Assembly (NCBI GenBank): GCA_965201115.1
Contig: OZ241745.1
Coordinates: 2,356,001 to 2,420,000 of the forward strand
Direction: 5' to 3'
DNA length: 64,000 nucleotides
Origin: JANQOH01 sp965201115
GTDB lineage: Bacteria; Pseudomonadota; Alphaproteobacteria; UBA7887
Under the pieces are notes generated by a model. That model saw only the letters and a program-made list of their open reading frames with translations. It was not told the DNA's origin and made no database searches. Shown piece after piece: positions 17,270 to 26,218 of this stretch (the stretch's first letter is position 1; each line of letters starts with the position of its first letter). Position numbers and translations under genes: made by a program.

Positions 17270-18805
17270 TTACCTCCCTTGTGCGTCCGCGAACCTGCGC
17301 AACGCGCCGAACGGACCGGCGTCGTTAATCACGCGCGGAACCTTGTTCTGACCGCCGAACTTCCCGCGCGACCGCATCCAGGCCGCGAACCCGCCCGGCG
17401 GCATGATCGTAACGCGCGGCGCATCCAGGCCGAAGCCGCCGGCGCGGTGGGCGGCGTAATCCTCGTTGAGCGCGGCCAGCACGGAATCGAGCGCGCCCGC
17501 GAACCGCTCCAGCCGCGCGCCGCCGACCCCCGCCTCGGCGAACTCGACGACGTAAAGATGCCCGCCGCGTGCGCCGGGGCGATCGGAAAACAGGCTGCCG
17601 ACGGCGAAATCGTTGACCGTCGCGCCGATCTTCGCCGCCGCGTCGGCCACCGCGCGCTCCAGCTCGCTGCCGATGACATGCTCCCCGAACGCGGAAAGCA
17701 TATGGCTTGTGCGCCCCGTGACGAGAACCCGCAGCGGGTCGCGCGAAACCAGTTTCACCGTATCCCCTACCGCGTAGCGCCACAAGCCCGCGCATGTGGT
17801 GACAACCAGCGCGTAATCGACGCCAGGCTCCGCGTCGCCCGCCCAATGGCTTGTCGGCTCCGTGCTGCCGAGTTCGCCCGCCGGCACGAACTCGTAAAAG
17901 ACGCCGTTGTCGATAAGCAGCCGCAGCCCGGCGCCGTCCGCGCCGTCGGCTATGCCGAAAAATCCCTCGCTCGCCGGATAGACCTCGCGGGTTTCGGCGC
18001 GGCTGCCTTCGAGCAGCGCCGCAAAGCGCGCGCGGTAGGGCGCCCACGCGACACCGCCATGCGCCAAAAGCTCCAGATCGGGATAGACGTCCGCGATGCG
18101 CCCGCCGCGCGCGCCGGCAATTTCCGCCGCGCGGTCGAAATAGATCAGCAGCCAGCTCGGCGTCCCCGCGATCGCCCGGATATCCGCGCGCAGCGAACGC
18201 TTGGCGGCGCGCTCGATCTTCTCTTCCCAATCGGCGAGAGCCTCGAGCTCGCGCGGCGGAAAGGCGCGCCATCGCGCCCAGGCCGGCGCCGTCGCCGCGG
18301 CGATGCCGCTCAGATCGCCGCTATGCACGCCCGACGCGCGCCTGACCAACCCGGTGGAGCCGCCGAGCATGAACATGCGCCCGGCGAGTATCCGGCTGCC
18401 GGGCCGCGCCGCCGCGTGATGCACAAGCAGATCCGCCGCGGCCCGCGTATTCGCCGCGCCCATCTCGCGGCTGACCGGAATGAACTTGCTCGCGCCCCGC
18501 GTAGTGCCCGACGACACGGCGAACCACGGAATGCGCCCGCGCCACGTGCAATCGACCAGGCGCGGGAACGGCGCCCGCCAATACTCGTCCCAAAACGCTT
18601 CGTAGCCGCGGATCGGCGTGCGCGCGCGGTAATCCGCCAGCGACCGCACGCCGTCGAACCCGTGGTCGCGCCCGAACCGCGTCTCGCGCCCCCGCCCCAC
18701 CAGCGCGAGCAGCACGCCCAGCTGCGTCTCCGCCGCGCTCAGCCGCGCCAGCCGCCGCAACCGCCGCCGCGCATAGGCGCGTAGTAGCCATGTTGCGTTG
18801 TACAC
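17270..18805 (-). CDS. GH3-family acyl-adenylating protein
   Basis: A 511-residue member of the GH3 (auxin-responsive promoter) family, adenylate-forming enzymes that conjugate carboxylic acids to amines or amino acids. Recognised elements are the P-loop-like SSGTTRGASKFIPVS, the AMP-site segments YPASEGFFGIA and YALVVTTCAGLWRYAVGD, and LVTGRTSHMLSAFGEHV. The C-terminal half holds GGHLYVVEFAE. Length is near the family norm. Bacterial GH3 proteins are poorly characterised, so the substrate is not predicted. It is followed at 3 bp by the HAD hydrolase. Confidence 0.88.
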   Translation of the reverse strand: MYNATWLLRAYARRRLRRLARLSAAETQLGVLLALVGRGRETRFGRDHGFDGVRSLADYRARTPIRGYEAFWDEYWRAPFPRLVDCTWRGRIPWFAVSSGTTRGASKFIPVSREMGAANTRAAADLLVHHAAARPGSRILAGRMFMLGGSTGLVRRASGVHSGDLSGIAAATAPAWARWRAFPPRELEALADWEEKIERAAKRSLRADIRAIAGTPSWLLIYFDRAAEIAGARGGRIADVYPDLELLAHGGVAWAPYRARFAALLEGSRAETREVYPASEGFFGIADGADGAGLRLLIDNGVFYEFVPAGELGSTEPTSHWAGDAEPGVDYALVVTTCAGLWRYAVGDTVKLVSRDPLRVLVTGRTSHMLSAFGEHVIGSELERAVADAAAKIGATVNDFAVGSLFSDRPGARGGHLYVVEFAEAGVGGARLERFAGALDSVLAALNEDYAAHRAGGFGLDAPRVTIMPPGGFAAWMRSRGKFGGQNKVPRVINDAGPFGALRRFADAQGR

Positions 18806-18853
18806 CGGCGTACCTCGCCTGTCTGTCCCTGAACGCGTAGCAGTCCGCCGAAA

Positions 18854-19318
18854 TTAGCGCGCCGTACAGACACTTCTGCGCAATAGAGCCCGTTTCTTGT
18901 CGCCGAATTTGCCGCTGATACCGGTCGTGAAAACTTTGCCCCTCGGTTTTTTTATGAGACTCGGATTCTTGAAGTCTTTTTGCAACGCAGCGTCATTCGT
19001 GTACAGTAGCCGGGCGCCGCTCACCTGCGCCAGAGCGACAACGTGATGGTCGTCCGTCGATTTGCATGTTTCGTTTTCCCGCAAATACCGGGTTCGCTGG
19101 TCCACGTCGTTATCGTCCGCTCTGATGAGCCGTCCCGCCCGTTCAGCTTGGGGTAGCCATTCACGGCACTTCGTTCTTTCGAGCTCGCGCAACAGCTTGC
19201 CGCCGACGACCAATATCCCGTCGCCCGTGGCAAGCCAGTTGAAGAACCCGCGTCCGGCTGCCGTGCGGTCTTGGCCGAACACGTCGCTGGCCGCGTTCGC
19301 ATCCACAATTGCGCACAT
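18854..19318 (-). CDS. PIN-domain ribonuclease paired with an AAA ATPase
   Basis: A 154-residue protein with the PIN fold's acidic residues in order: D6 (CAIVDANAAS), E45 (LLRELER), D89/D90 (KSTDDHHVVALA) and D109 (LLYTNDAAL). PIN proteins are Mg-dependent RNases often used as toxins. The ATG at 19318 is chosen because it begins at the first beta strand and lies 1 nt after the stop of the ATPase gene, a tight coupling. The upstream part of the frame overlaps the ATPase. The basic C-terminal tail (residues 120-154) is unusual in length. Local GC is clearly lower than in the flanking genes. Confidence 0.85.
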   Translation of the reverse strand: MCAIVDANAASDVFGQDRTAAGRGFFNWLATGDGILVVGGKLLRELERTKCREWLPQAERAGRLIRADDNDVDQRTRYLRENETCKSTDDHHVVALAQVSGARLLYTNDAALQKDFKNPSLIKKPRGKVFTTGISGKFGDKKRALLRRSVCTAR

Positions 19319-19319
19319 A

Positions 19320-20678
19320 TTAAAGCCCCAGCTGTCGTTTGGTTTCTTCCATAAAGAACGCCCGGTAACTGCGCGGAGCGTCCCGTATGTTACCCTGCTC
19401 GTCGATCCGTATGGAATGAATATGCACGTCCAAGTCCCCACGCTCAAAATACAGCATCGAGATCTCATGCGGTTTCAGCACCGTCTTGCCGTCCCGAACG
19501 TCCATGCGCACCCGATCCATCAGATGATCGCTATGCGTTTCCACGACCAACTGCCGCTTCTCTCCAGCGATCTTGCATAGCAGGCTGCCCAACGCCGCCT
19601 GCGCGCTCGGGTGAAGATGTACTTCGGGCTGCTGTAATAAAGCAATCGATGGCGGGTCGTCACGAAGCAACTCGGTAACGACAGGCAATGCTTGGCTGAC
19701 TCCGTAACCGACATCTATAAGGTTTCGCCAAGGCCCCTTGGCTCTTCTTCCTGTCTTTCTAATATATATCTGAAATGGATCCCCTTCTTTGCTGCCGAGT
19801 AGTCTTACGGATATGCCGTCGAACAAGCCCGAATCGCGTCCGTAATCCTCAAGCGCAGACTTGAGTGTATTCCACTGCTTTGTGTATTGAGAATAAAGAT
19901 TGGCCAAATACATAGGAACATAATTACCCTCCGGATCCCCGGTCGGGCGCGAAGGATCGTATGTCCTTCGAGGCTTCGATCTGACGGGAGCGCTGGCGTA
20001 CAACCTCCCGTCGCGGTTACCGAGGATATGCGGCATGAATTGCGAAAGTTTGGCGAGCATTTCCCGATCTTTATCGATTAGGAGAACGCTATCACCAGAC
20101 GCGGGATTCGCGCGCTCGGCTGCTTGTACAAGTGCTTGTACAAGATCAAAACTGAGATGAAATGGCATAAACGTATCCTCGGGATAATTCCATAGCGGGA
20201 AGGGTACAGCCCATTCCCAATCGCCGGTTGAGGTTCCCGCGCGCAACTTTGGAGCGTCTTTTTCGAGAAGATCGTATTCCATCCAAACCGATCCGTTAGC
20301 AGTCGATAATCGCATGATTCTCGGAACAGGAGATGTTCCTTTTTTTGTGAAACTAGCGTCGAATCGCCCGGGCAACGCGGCGGCCCGGCCTCGCCCTGGA
20401 CGGGAAAACTCGAAACCAGCCTCGAAACTGCGCGCGCGACCGCCTCGACCGCCACGAAAATGGGCTATATCGTCGAAACTGCCCATGTCGTACGGCTCTT
20501 CCTTGAAATCGGGAATCCGGCGCTTGTACGCGGCATTCCACAGCGCGCGAATCATCGCCAGAAACGACGTCTTTCCCGTACTGTTCTCACCCACCAGCAG
20601 GGTAAGCGGCGTCAGCCGGGCGGACTGCTCCTCCCGAAAACAGCGAAAATTCTTCAGCCTGATACTGTTCATGAACAT
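19320..20678 (-). CDS. AAA ATPase, OLD/RecF-like with DUF3696-type C terminus, partner of the PIN nuclease
   Basis: A 452-residue ABC-class ATPase. The N terminus SIRLKNFRCF is typical of RecF/OLD proteins. Walker A is VGENSTGKTS (residues 29-38). The ABC signature region lies around VGYGVSQALPVV, Walker B is IALLQQPEVHLHP, and VETHSDHLMDRVR follows as the D-loop/switch His region. The C terminus DVHIHSIRIDEQG ... RAFFMEE resembles DUF3696. ATG 20678 is preferred because it matches the family N terminus; the longer frame would run into the divergent maoC promoter region. Line 19741-19800 has only 25 G/C of 60, pointing to transfer. ATPase plus PIN RNase suggests a defence module in which the ATPase controls the RNase; this is inferred. 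Confidence 0.86.
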   Translation of the reverse strand: MFMNSIRLKNFRCFREEQSARLTPLTLLVGENSTGKTSFLAMIRALWNAAYKRRIPDFKEEPYDMGSFDDIAHFRGGRGGRARSFEAGFEFSRPGRGRAAALPGRFDASFTKKGTSPVPRIMRLSTANGSVWMEYDLLEKDAPKLRAGTSTGDWEWAVPFPLWNYPEDTFMPFHLSFDLVQALVQAAERANPASGDSVLLIDKDREMLAKLSQFMPHILGNRDGRLYASAPVRSKPRRTYDPSRPTGDPEGNYVPMYLANLYSQYTKQWNTLKSALEDYGRDSGLFDGISVRLLGSKEGDPFQIYIRKTGRRAKGPWRNLIDVGYGVSQALPVVTELLRDDPPSIALLQQPEVHLHPSAQAALGSLLCKIAGEKRQLVVETHSDHLMDRVRMDVRDGKTVLKPHEISMLYFERGDLDVHIHSIRIDEQGNIRDAPRSYRAFFMEETKRQLGL

Positions 20679-20746
20679 GGCGTCGCCCCGCGTCGGTTGG
20701 CGGCAGCTTACCGCGACGCGCCGGCGCGCGCAAGCGCGGCGGGACG

Positions 20747-20776
20747 TTGCCGCCGGCCCCGCCGCCGCGCTATATT
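20747..20776 (+). promoter_or_regulatory. Candidate sigma70-type promoter for the maoC gene
   Basis: TTGCCG at 20747-20752 and TATATT at 20771-20776 are separated by 18 bp, and the -10-like hexamer stands out in very GC-rich sequence. The site lies 48 bp before the ATG at 20825, in the divergent gap between the low-GC ATPase gene and maoC. It was read by eye only. Confidence 0.4.
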
Positions 20777-20824
20777 GCGGCGCAATACGGGTTTGCCGCG
20801 GTGCGGCACAAGCGGGAGGCAACC

Positions 20825-21283
20825 ATGCGCGACGGCGATATCGAGGCGGTGTTGGCCGCGGAACTCGACGGGCACTATTTCGAGGATCTCGAGGTCGGCA
20901 TGACCGAGGTCTATAGCCGCACGATCACCGAGAGCGACATCGTGCTGTTCTGCGGCATATCGGGCGATACCAACCCGCTGCATCTGAACCGCGAATACGC
21001 GGCGCGGACGCGGTTCGGCGGCCCGATCGCCCACGGCATGTTGTCGGCGTCGCTCATATCGACCGTGCTCGGCACCAAACTGCCGGGGCCGGGCGCGATC
21101 TATGTCAGCCAGAACTGTCGTTTCCGCGCCCCGGTGCGCGCCGGAGACACGGTGGTCGCGCGCGCCACGGTCACGGAGTTGTTTCCCGGGCGCCGCCGCG
21201 TTCGCATGGCCACCACGTGCAGCGTGGGCGGGACCACGGTTATCGACGGCGAGGCGACCATGCTGGTGCCGGCGCGCGCCTGA
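20825..21283 (+). CDS. MaoC-like (R)-specific enoyl-CoA hydratase
   Basis: A 152-residue hot-dog-fold hydratase that adds water to enoyl-CoA. The catalytic Asp/His motif is FCGISGDTNPLHLN, followed by FGGPIAHGMLSASLIS, both typical of MaoC/PhaJ. The ATG at 20825 follows a strong GGGAGG ribosome-binding site, and the longer frame upstream has none. The gene stands alone, 50 bp before ribF. The physiological substrate (fatty acid degradation or polyhydroxyalkanoate supply) cannot be decided here. Confidence 0.93.
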   Translation: MRDGDIEAVLAAELDGHYFEDLEVGMTEVYSRTITESDIVLFCGISGDTNPLHLNREYAARTRFGGPIAHGMLSASLISTVLGTKLPGPGAIYVSQNCRFRAPVRAGDTVVARATVTELFPGRRRVRMATTCSVGGTTVIDGEATMLVPARA

Positions 21284-21333
21284 GCGCCGCGGCCGGTTGC
21301 CGGGCGCGGACATATCGGCTACACGCCCGCGCC

Positions 21334-22311
21334 ATGCGCATCTGCCGGGACTATGCGTGCCCGCCGCCGGAGGCGCGCGGCGCCGTCGTCGCGATCGGCA
21401 ATTTCGACGGCGTTCACTTGGGCCACCGCGGAGTGATCGGCCGCGCCGCCAACGCGGCGCGCGAGATCGCCGCGCCGCTCGGCGTGCTGGCGTTCGAGCC
21501 GCACCCGGCGCGCGTGCTGCGGCCCGGCGCCGCGCCCGGCCGCCTCACGCCGTTCCGCGCGAAAGTGCGGCGGTTGCGCGAGTGCGGCGCGGATTATTTT
21601 TTCTGCCCGCGCTTCACGCCGCGCTTCGCGCGCAAACCGCCCGGCGCGTTCGTGGACGAAGTGCTGCGGGCCGGCCTCGGCGTGCGCCATGTAGTCGTGG
21701 GCCACGACTACCGCTACGGCCACCGGCGCGCGGGCGACAGCGCGGCGCTCGCCGCCGCCGGCGCGGCGCGCGGTTTCGGCGTCAGCGTGGTTCCGGCCAT
21801 CGGCAACGCGGGGGAGATCTATTCGTCCACCCGCGTGCGGCAATATCTCAAGCGCGGCGAGCCGCGCCTGGCGGCGGCCATTCTCGGCCACCCTTGGGAG
21901 GTGGAGGCGCGCGTGGCGCATGGCGACAAGCGCGGGCGCGAGCTCGGTTTTCCCACCGCCAATTTGCGGTTCGGCGAGTCGGCGGCGCCGGCGTTCGGCA
22001 TCTACGCAGTGTGGGCCGGGATCGTCGAGGACGAACGCACGCATTGGCGCCCGGCGGTGGCGAGTTGCGGCGTGCGCCCCACCTTCGGCGGCGGCGAGCC
22101 GCTGCTCGAAGTGCATATTTTCGACTTCGCCGAGGCGCTGTACGGCAGCTATCTGCGCGTCGCCTTCGTGAGCTGGCTGCGCGCCGAGCGGCGGTTCGAT
22201 TCGGCCGGCGCCTTGGTGCGCCAAATGCGCGAAGACGGCTATAATGCGCGCTTCCAGCTGGCCGGCTCGCGGCCGCCGCGCGACATGGGCCGCACCGCCT
22301 TCAATCAATGA
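21334..22311 (+). CDS. ribF: Bifunctional riboflavin kinase/FAD synthetase
   Basis: Makes FMN and then FAD from riboflavin. The 325-residue product has the N-terminal nucleotidyltransferase domain (AIGNFDGVHLGH, FEPHPARVL, VGHDYRYGH, STRVRQYL) and the C-terminal kinase domain (GDKRGRELGFPTANL, GVRPTFGG, LEVHIFDF). The ATG at 21334 gives the family N terminus. Its stop overlaps the ileS start (ATGA). The ribF-ileS-lspA order is widely conserved in Proteobacteria. Confidence 0.97.
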   Translation: MRICRDYACPPPEARGAVVAIGNFDGVHLGHRGVIGRAANAAREIAAPLGVLAFEPHPARVLRPGAAPGRLTPFRAKVRRLRECGADYFFCPRFTPRFARKPPGAFVDEVLRAGLGVRHVVVGHDYRYGHRRAGDSAALAAAGAARGFGVSVVPAIGNAGEIYSSTRVRQYLKRGEPRLAAAILGHPWEVEARVAHGDKRGRELGFPTANLRFGESAAPAFGIYAVWAGIVEDERTHWRPAVASCGVRPTFGGGEPLLEVHIFDFAEALYGSYLRVAFVSWLRAERRFDSAGALVRQMREDGYNARFQLAGSRPPRDMGRTAFNQ

Positions 22312-25127
22312 GACCCGCCGTGACCGTCGATTACCGCTCGACCCTGTTTCTGCCGCGCACCGATTTTCCCATGAGGGCCGGGCTGCCCGCGCGCGAGCCC
22401 CGGCTGCTCGCGCGATGGCGGGAGATCGACCTGTGGGGCCGCCTGCGCGCCGCCGCGGCCGGGCGCGAGAAGTTCATCCTGCACGACGGCCCGCCCTACG
22501 CCAACGGCCCCATCCATATCGGCCACGCGCTCAACAAGATACTCAAGGACACGATCAACCGCGCCGCTCAGATGGGCGGCCGCGACGCGCACTACATCCC
22601 GGGGTGGGACTGCCACGGCCTGCCGATCGAATGGCAGATCGAGGTGGAGTACCGCAAGAAGGGCGTCGACAAGGATTCGATCCCCGTGGCCGAGTTCCGC
22701 CGCGAGTGCCGCGCTTTCGCCGACCGCTGGATCGACGCGCAGATGGAGGAGTTCATCCGCCTCGGCGTGCTGGGGGACTGGGACCGCCGCTATCTCACCA
22801 TGTCGTATGCCGCGGAAGCGCAGATCGTGCGCGAGATGGGCAAGTTTCTCATGTCGGGCGCGCTTTACCGCGGCGACAAGCCCGTCATGTGGTCGCCGGT
22901 CGAGCAAACGGCGCTTGCCGAGGCCGAGGTCGAGTATCGCGACATCGATTCCGACGCCGTGTTCGCGCGTTTTCCCGTCGTCTCGAGCCCCGAACCGGCC
23001 CTGCGCGGCGCCGACATAGCGATTTGGACCACCACGCCGTGGACGCTTCCCGGCAACCGCGCCGTCGCCTACGGGCCGGACATCGCCTATCTCGTCTGCG
23101 AGGTCGCCGAGACCGGCGAGGGCGCGCTGGCGAAGCCCGGCGACCGCCTCGTTTTCGCCGCCGAACGCGCCGCCGAGGTCCGCGCCAGGGCGGCGATAAC
23201 CGGTTGCCGCACCCTCGCCGCGCTGCCGGGCAAGCGGCTCGCCGGAACGGTGGCGCGCCATCCCCTGGCGGGCGCGCATTACCGTTTCGACGTCCCGCTT
23301 CTGCCCGGCGCGTTCGTGGATACCGAACAAGGCACCGGATTCGTGCATATCGCGCCCGGCCACGGCGCCGACGATTTCGCCCTCGGCCGCGCGCACGGCC
23401 TGGAGACGCCGTCCACGGTCGAGGATGGCGGCCGCTATACCGAAAACGTGCCCCTGTTCGCCGGCCTGCACGTCTACAAGGCCGACCCGGCGGTGGCCGC
23501 GGCGCTGGAGGCGGCGGGAACACTGCTCGCGCGCGAACGCTATCGCCACAGCTACCCGCACAGCTGGCGCTCCAAAAAGCCCGTGATCTTCCGCAACACG
23601 CCGCAGTGGTTCATCGACATGGAGAAAACGGGCCTGCGCCGCGCCGCGCTGGCCGCCATCGACGCCACGCGCTTCGTGCCGGCGGCCGGGCAGGCGCGCC
23701 TGAAAGCGATGATCGAGAGCCGGCCCGACTGGTGCGTTTCGCGCCAGCGCGCCTGGGGCGTGCCCATTGCCGTGTTCGTGGACCGGCGGACCGGCGAGCC
23801 GCTCCGCGACCAGGGGGTTATCGACCGCATTGCCGATGCGGTCGCCGAGCACGGCGCCGATGTGTGGTTCGCCGCGGACCCGGCCGCGTTCCTCGGACCC
23901 GGCCGCGACCCCGCCGATTACGAGCAGGTTCAGGACATATTGGACGTGTGGTTCGATTCGGGCGCTTCGCACGCCTATGTGCTGGAGAACGACCCCACCC
24001 AGACATGGCCGGCGGCGCTGTATCTGGAGGGCTCCGACCAGCACCGCGGCTGGTTCCACTCGTCGCTGCTGGAGGCATGCGGCACGCGCGGGCGCGCGCC
24101 CTACGAGGCCGTGTTGACGCACGGCTTCGCGCTCGACGGGCAGGGGCGCAAGATGTCGAAGTCGCTCGGCAATGTCGTCGCGCCGCATCGGATCGTGAAG
24201 GACCGCGGCGCCGACGTGCTCAGGCTTTGGGTCGCCTCGGTGGACTATACCGACGACCTCCGGATCGGCCCCGAGATCGTCAAGGGCCTTGTCGAAACCT
24301 ACCGCCGCCTGCGCAACACCTTGCGCTACCTGCTCGGCAATCTCGCGGGCTTCGGCGCGGCCGAGCGCGTGGAGGCGGCGGCCATGCCCGAGCTCGAGCG
24401 CTGGGCGCTGCATCGCCTCGCGGAGCTCGAGGAGCTGCGGCGGCGCAGCTTCGCCGGCTACGAATACCACCGCTTCTACGGCCCGCTGCACGCATTCTGC
24501 GCGACCGAACTGTCGGCGTTCTACTTCGATATCCGCAAGGATTCGCTCTATTGCGACGCGCTCGCGGACCCGCGCAGGCGGGCGGCGCGCACCGTTCTCG
24601 ACATCCTGTTCGACACGCTGACCGCGTGGCTGGCGCCGGTTCTCGTTTTCACCGCCGAGGAAGCGTGGCTGAGCCGCCGCCCGAGCGCCGACGGAAGCGT
24701 CCACCTGCGCGCCATGCCAGGCATTCCCGCCGCGTGGCGCGACGACGCGCTGGCCGCGAAATGGCGGCGCTTGCGCGCCATCCGCCGAGCCGTCACCGGC
24801 GCCCTCGAGGTGGAGCGCGGCGCGAAGCGAATCGGCTCGGGCCTGCAGGCGTCCGCGCGCGTCCATGTATCGCCCGGCGACGCCGCGTTGCTCGAGGGCG
24901 TCGATCTCGCCGAGCTCGCGATCACGTCCGAAGTCTCGGTTTCGACCGCGCCGGCGCCCGCCGAAGCCTTCGCCATCGACGAGGCGCCCGGAGTCGGCGT
25001 GATCGTCGGCCTGGCGAGCGGCGAGAAGTGCCCCCGCTGCTGGCGCGTCCTGCCCGAAGTGGCGGAAGCCGGGCTGTGCCGGCGCTGCGCGCGGGCCGTC
25101 GACGCCGCCGTCGCGGCGGCCGCCTGA
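22308..25127 (+). CDS. ileS: Isoleucyl-tRNA synthetase
   Basis: Class I synthetase of 939 residues, charging tRNA-Ile with proofreading. The HIGH motif is at residues 70-73 (PIHIGHALNK) and the KMSKS motif is near residue 615 (GRKMSKSLGNVV). The editing domain sits between, with WTTTPWTLPGNRA. The C terminus ends in a zinc knuckle, CPRCWR with CRRC, of the bacterial type. Full length with no disruption. Overlap with ribF indicates coupled translation. Confidence 0.99.
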   Translation: MRPAVTVDYRSTLFLPRTDFPMRAGLPAREPRLLARWREIDLWGRLRAAAAGREKFILHDGPPYANGPIHIGHALNKILKDTINRAAQMGGRDAHYIPGWDCHGLPIEWQIEVEYRKKGVDKDSIPVAEFRRECRAFADRWIDAQMEEFIRLGVLGDWDRRYLTMSYAAEAQIVREMGKFLMSGALYRGDKPVMWSPVEQTALAEAEVEYRDIDSDAVFARFPVVSSPEPALRGADIAIWTTTPWTLPGNRAVAYGPDIAYLVCEVAETGEGALAKPGDRLVFAAERAAEVRARAAITGCRTLAALPGKRLAGTVARHPLAGAHYRFDVPLLPGAFVDTEQGTGFVHIAPGHGADDFALGRAHGLETPSTVEDGGRYTENVPLFAGLHVYKADPAVAAALEAAGTLLARERYRHSYPHSWRSKKPVIFRNTPQWFIDMEKTGLRRAALAAIDATRFVPAAGQARLKAMIESRPDWCVSRQRAWGVPIAVFVDRRTGEPLRDQGVIDRIADAVAEHGADVWFAADPAAFLGPGRDPADYEQVQDILDVWFDSGASHAYVLENDPTQTWPAALYLEGSDQHRGWFHSSLLEACGTRGRAPYEAVLTHGFALDGQGRKMSKSLGNVVAPHRIVKDRGADVLRLWVASVDYTDDLRIGPEIVKGLVETYRRLRNTLRYLLGNLAGFGAAERVEAAAMPELERWALHRLAELEELRRRSFAGYEYHRFYGPLHAFCATELSAFYFDIRKDSLYCDALADPRRRAARTVLDILFDTLTAWLAPVLVFTAEEAWLSRRPSADGSVHLRAMPGIPAAWRDDALAAKWRRLRAIRRAVTGALEVERGAKRIGSGLQASARVHVSPGDAALLEGVDLAELAITSEVSVSTAPAPAEAFAIDEAPGVGVIVGLASGEKCPRCWRVLPEVAEAGLCRRCARAVDAAVAAAA

Positions 25128-25135
25128 TCCGCCCC

Positions 25136-25630
25136 ATGCCGCGCCTCGGATTTTCGGTCGCCGTCGCGGTCGCGGTCCTCGATCAGGGATCGAAGGCGAT
25201 CATGATGTCGCTGCTGCCCGATCCGGGGAGCCGCTGGCCCATCGCCCAGTTCTTCAACTTGGTCCATGTGCGCAACAAGGGCGTGAGTTTCGGCATGATG
25301 CCCGGGGTCGGCCCGTGGATTCTCGGCGGCTTCGCCCTCGTCGTCGCCGCCGTCCTGGCGGTATGGCTGTGGCGCGCCGAAACCCGCCCCATCGCCGCCG
25401 CGCTCGGCCTGATCATCGGCGGCGCAGTGGGCAACGTCATCGATCGCGCGCGCCTGGGCGCCGTGTTCGACTTTCTCGACTTCCACGCATTCGGTTATCA
25501 TTGGCCGGCGTTCAACGTCGCCGACGCGGCGATTACGCTCGGCGTTATCGGGCTGCTGCTGTGCGGGTTTCGCGATCCGCGGCGGCCGCGCGCGGCGCGA
25601 GGCGGCAAGCGGGGGTTCCGACAAGGATGA
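25136..25630 (+). CDS. lspA: Lipoprotein signal peptidase (signal peptidase II)
   Basis: Inner-membrane aspartyl protease that removes prolipoprotein signal peptides (164 residues, four helices). The catalytic aspartates lie in GGAVGNVIDRARLG and FNVADAAITLG, and VRNKGVSFGM is the family N-terminal loop motif. The ATG at 25136, 8 bp after ileS, begins just before the first helix. Its stop overlaps the ATG of the downstream DUF3035 lipoprotein, a fitting neighbour because that protein is itself an LspA substrate. Confidence 0.97.
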   Translation: MPRLGFSVAVAVAVLDQGSKAIMMSLLPDPGSRWPIAQFFNLVHVRNKGVSFGMMPGVGPWILGGFALVVAAVLAVWLWRAETRPIAAALGLIIGGAVGNVIDRARLGAVFDFLDFHAFGYHWPAFNVADAAITLGVIGLLLCGFRDPRRPRAARGGKRGFRQG

Positions 25631-26199
25631 ATACGGTGCGGTTTTTCATTTTCCCGGCGGGTCCGCTCGCCGCCGCCGGCGCGGCGCTGCTGCTCGCCGG
25701 GTGCAGCGATTCGCTCAAGCAGTCGTTCGGCCTCGGCAAGCGGGCGCCCGACGAAACGCGGGTGGTCGAGCAGGCGCCGCTCGAGCTGCCGCCCGATTTC
25801 AACCTGCGCCCGCCCTCTCCCGGCGCGACGCGGCCGCAGACGGTCGCGGCGCCCGAACAGGCGGTGGCGGCGCTCGGCCTCGGCGCGGCGGACCGACGCC
25901 CGGAAAACACGCCGGGAGAAAGCGCGTTCCTGGGCGCCGCCGGCGCAAACGAGGCCGATCCCGCGATTCGCGCCCTTCTCAACCGCGAATCGACCATCAT
26001 CGTCGCCGAGGACCCGGGCTTCGTCGAACGGCTGATGTTCTGGCGGGAAGACGCGCCGCAAGGCGTGACGATCGACCCGGCGCGCGAGGCCGAGCGCCTG
26101 CGCGAGAACGAAGCCGCAGGGCGCCCCGCGACCGAGGGGGACACGCCGGTCATTGTCCCCCGCGAACGGGCGCCGCTCGAAGGATTGAACCCATTTTGA
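25627..26199 (+). CDS. DUF3035 lipoprotein
   Basis: A 190-residue predicted lipoprotein: signal peptide with lipobox LLLAGC (about residues 20-25), then a Pro-rich, low-complexity region containing LELPPDFNLRPPSPGA, the recognisable core of DUF3035 proteins. The C-terminal half is acidic and helical. Its function is not known in any organism I am aware of; the position between lspA and M16 peptidase genes is conserved in alphaproteobacteria, suggesting an envelope role. The start overlaps the lspA stop. Confidence 0.88.
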   Translation: MNTVRFFIFPAGPLAAAGAALLLAGCSDSLKQSFGLGKRAPDETRVVEQAPLELPPDFNLRPPSPGATRPQTVAAPEQAVAALGLGAADRRPENTPGESAFLGAAGANEADPAIRALLNRESTIIVAEDPGFVERLMFWREDAPQGVTIDPAREAERLRENEAAGRPATEGDTPVIVPRERAPLEGLNPF

Positions 26200-26218
26200 C
26201 CGCGGCGGAGGCCTTGGC

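Noticed and set aside
22305..24866. An 853-codon minus-strand frame across ileS
   Set aside because: High GC removes stop codons from the antisense frame; ileS is intact and conserved on the other strand.
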